This document shows positions 5,342 to 6,619 of a DNA stretch of 6,619 nucleotides, piece after piece. A program made the translations under genes and the position numbers. The DNA is from an uncultured Eubacteriales bacterium (lineage in GTDB: Bacteria; Bacillota; Clostridia; Lachnospirales; Lachnospiraceae). Numbering within the stretch: the stretch's first letter is position 1; every line of letters begins with the position of its first letter. Below the pieces are notes generated by a model. It was given only the letters and a program-made list of their open reading frames with translations, did not search any database and had not been told where the DNA came from. Location: NCBI GenBank assembly GCA_900321145.1, contig ONVB01000049.1, forward strand, positions 1 to 6,619, in the 5' to 3' direction.

Positions 5342-5563
5342 ATGTTATTACGCACAACTGAGTATATGATAAAGATACAAAAGCCACAGGGATTTTGCCT
5401 CTATGTTGATATATTCGAGATCGGAACCGGAGGGGTGTACACAAAATGCTATACATTCTCGGAAAAAATCGCAATTCATTTTTTCGCTGTAAAACAGTTG
5501 AAGCTGTTGTGTGAAAAGAATATAATCTTACAGTATGTGACGTGGATACACGGTCGAAGATAA
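5342..5563 (+). CDS. Small uncharacterised protein (73 residues)
   Basis: I do not recognise this protein. The ATG follows AGAGGG (5332-5337) by 4 nt, and an in-frame ATG at 5318 without a binding site is less likely. The product is soluble, aromatic-rich and basic, with a Cys at residues 22, 41 and 56 and the stretches GFCLYVDIFEIGTGG (20-34) and CYTFSEKIAIHFFAVKQLKLL (41-61). The alternation looks like beta strands followed by an amphipathic helix, so a small globular domain is plausible. It starts 14 nt after the NERD fragment. Its 3' end contains the promoter of the lipoprotein gene. It could also be a chance frame in decayed DNA. Confidence 0.42.
   Translation: MLLRTTEYMIKIQKPQGFCLYVDIFEIGTGGVYTKCYTFSEKIAIHFFAVKQLKLLCEKNIILQYVTWIHGRR
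5498..5526 (+). promoter_or_regulatory. Promoter for the lipoprotein gene
   Basis: TTGAAG (5498-5503) and a perfect TATAAT (5521-5526) are 17 bases apart. Transcription would start near 5533, about 105 nt before the lipoprotein ATG. It lies inside the last third of the small ORF. A second TATAAT (5582-5587) has no matching -35 box. Confidence 0.6.
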
Positions 5564-5638
5564 CTCACAGACACTATGGAGTATAATACCTTGCTAAAGA
5601 ATAAGAACGAAGATCCGTTAATTGAGGGGAGTATGCAG

Positions 5639-6361
5639 ATGTACAAAAAAGGCTTATTATGTCTATTGGCGCTTATGATCATGATCACAGGTACCGCCTG
5701 CGCCGGCAAGAAGGAAGCACAGAAGAAGGCCTATAAGGAAATTATGGATTCCTTGCTGAAAGAAGGTGTTCTTGTAGTTGATGGTAAGGACTATACTAAT
5801 GGGCAGTGGAAAAAGGTTTTAGTAGAGTATCCCGATCAAAACAGCTTTGCGATATATGACGTAGACGATGACGGTAGTGAGGAGCTGGTGGTGTCATTCA
5901 GCGGACTCTCGGCTGCGGAAAATAGAATGTATGTCTTTGATTACCGAAAGGATAGAGGAGCTTACTGCGAGGCGGAATTTTTCTACAGAGACACGAGGTT
6001 TTACCGTGGGTGTGCGAAGGTTAACTCAGCCAAGAATCAAGGGCCGACAGGGACTTTCTGGCCCTATGTTTTATACATGTATAATCCGGAAGATGACAGT
6101 TATGAAGAGTATGGCAGTATAAGTGCGGTGGATTCAAGCTATTTGGGTACCTTTTTGGGCTGGGATTTTCCTCAGGAGAAAGACTTGGATAAAGATGGCG
6201 TGGTTTTTAGACTGAAATTACCCGATAAAGACGATTATGATACGATTGATAATACAGAGTATGAGAAATGGCGTGACTCTATACTCAACGAGGAAACGAA
6301 GAAGGATATCGGTTTGGTTCCGATCACGGATGAGAATGTGAATGATGCTTTTAACCGGTAA
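5639..6361 (+). CDS. Putative lipoprotein with calcium-loop-like Asp motifs
   Basis: This is a 240-residue secreted, probably lipid-anchored protein of unknown function. The start at 5639 is 9 nt after GAGGGG (5624-5629); the ATG at 5633 is too close to that site, and the frame open from 5576 lacks one. Residues 1-20 form a Lys-Lys plus hydrophobic signal peptide ending in a probable lipobox at Cys21 (GTAC). Glycine at the -3 position is atypical, so lipidation is likely but not certain. After a Lys-rich linker, residues 74-83 (DVDDDGSEEL) match the DxDxDG loop seen in EF-hand and FG-GAP/VCBS-like proteins. A second such loop is DLDKDG (182-187). The rest is rich in Asp, Glu and Tyr. Such proteins are common in clostridial genomes. 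It has its own promoter (5498-5526), and no terminator is visible downstream. Confidence 0.75.
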   Translation: MYKKGLLCLLALMIMITGTACAGKKEAQKKAYKEIMDSLLKEGVLVVDGKDYTNGQWKKVLVEYPDQNSFAIYDVDDDGSEELVVSFSGLSAAENRMYVFDYRKDRGAYCEAEFFYRDTRFYRGCAKVNSAKNQGPTGTFWPYVLYMYNPEDDSYEEYGSISAVDSSYLGTFLGWDFPQEKDLDKDGVVFRLKLPDKDDYDTIDNTEYEKWRDSILNEETKKDIGLVPITDENVNDAFNR

Positions 6362-6491
6362 TCCCTGCGATCATTATGCTTTGTTTCGGAGGATGTTAAC
6401 GGAGCGTGCATCACTTTATGTAGATTCACACATTCATATATCGCATCACTTGTATGACCAAGTGTTTCATTACTGGAAGATCATGGGATGG

Positions 6492-6505
6492 TAACAGATC
6501 TGTTA
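6492..6505. promoter_or_regulatory. Perfect 14-bp palindrome upstream of the methyltransferase
   Basis: TAACAGATCTGTTA is a perfect dyad 25 nt before the methyltransferase ATG. It could be an operator, but a site of this length can also occur by chance. The surrounding gap (6362-6530) shows no convincing promoter or terminator. Confidence 0.3.
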
Positions 6506-6530
6506 AATCGATTGAGGACGGTATAGGCAT

Positions 6531-6619
6531 ATGGAAATTAAAGATGATAGAATAGATTCCGGAAAAGCCTTTGACTGGGGAAAGACTTCGAGGGAATATG
6601 CAAAGTACAGAGATATCTA
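6531..6619 (+). CDS. N-terminus of a probable SAM-dependent methyltransferase (partial)
   Basis: The frame is open to the end of the window for 29 complete codons. The peptide begins MEIKDDRIDSGKAFDWGKTS and continues REYAKYRDI. The DWGKTSxEYAKYRD phrase is the usual opening of a family of class I (ubiE/YcgJ-like) SAM-dependent methyltransferases in Firmicutes, in which the SAM-binding motif comes about 20 residues later and is therefore outside this window. GAGGA (6514-6518) lies 12 nt upstream, which is longer than usual. The substrate cannot be judged. The gene is cut by the window edge and need not be incomplete in the genome. Confidence 0.72.
   Translation, partial: MEIKDDRIDSGKAFDWGKTSREYAKYRDI

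Noticed and set aside
5582..5587. Second TATAAT ahead of the lipoprotein gene
   Set aside because: No -35-like hexamer lies at 16-18 bp, whereas the pair at 5498-5526 is near consensus.
6393..6494. 33-codon frame between the lipoprotein and methyltransferase genes
   Set aside because: GGAGG directly abuts the ATG, leaving no spacing, and the peptide is unfamiliar; it may be a chance frame or decayed tail.

Overview
The window looks like chromosomal DNA of an anaerobic Firmicute of the class Clostridia, most likely Lachnospiraceae. This is an inference from strong AGGAGG-type ribosome binding sites, a two-S1-domain protein with the clostridial C-terminal tail, a DUF1294 protein, and the general protein style. 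No marker gene is present to fix the genus. The window carries intact housekeeping-type genes, at least two visibly decayed genes, and one AT-rich two-gene operon on the minus strand.

Left part (1-2154, plus strand). A short dispersed-repeat-like element (64-90) precedes a 59-codon remnant of a nucleotide-sugar epimerase-like gene, in which the NAD-binding N-terminus is joined in frame to what looks like the C-terminal tail. A good promoter (299-327) then drives a 279-residue cytosolic protein with six DUF285/BspA-like repeats. A long hairpin separates it from a 233-residue RNA-binding protein with two S1 domains, which ends at a strong intrinsic terminator (2111-2154).

Middle part (2232-3908, minus strand). 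This is the most interesting locus: a compact HipA-like Ser/Thr kinase (TTG start), overlapped by 14 nt by a second gene. The second product appears to combine a HipA N-subdomain/HipS-like region, a DUF2442-like domain and a C-terminal helix-turn-helix. Two identical 18-bp dyad repeats bracket the operon promoter, one covering the -35 box and one just after the predicted transcription start. That is the expected layout for autorepression by a DNA-binding antitoxin. I read the operon as a rearranged HipBST-like toxin-antitoxin module. Sampled GC is about 32% here (19 of 60 at 3061-3120) against about 52-55% in the flanking genes, which suggests horizontal acquisition.

Right part (4022-6619, plus strand). 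A membrane-anchored metallophosphoesterase fused to DUF1294 is followed directly by the 3' fragment of a NERD-domain gene lacking its start. Then come a small uncharacterised ORF, a lipoprotein gene with its own promoter and calcium-loop-like Asp motifs, and the first 29 codons of a probable SAM-dependent methyltransferase that runs off the window.
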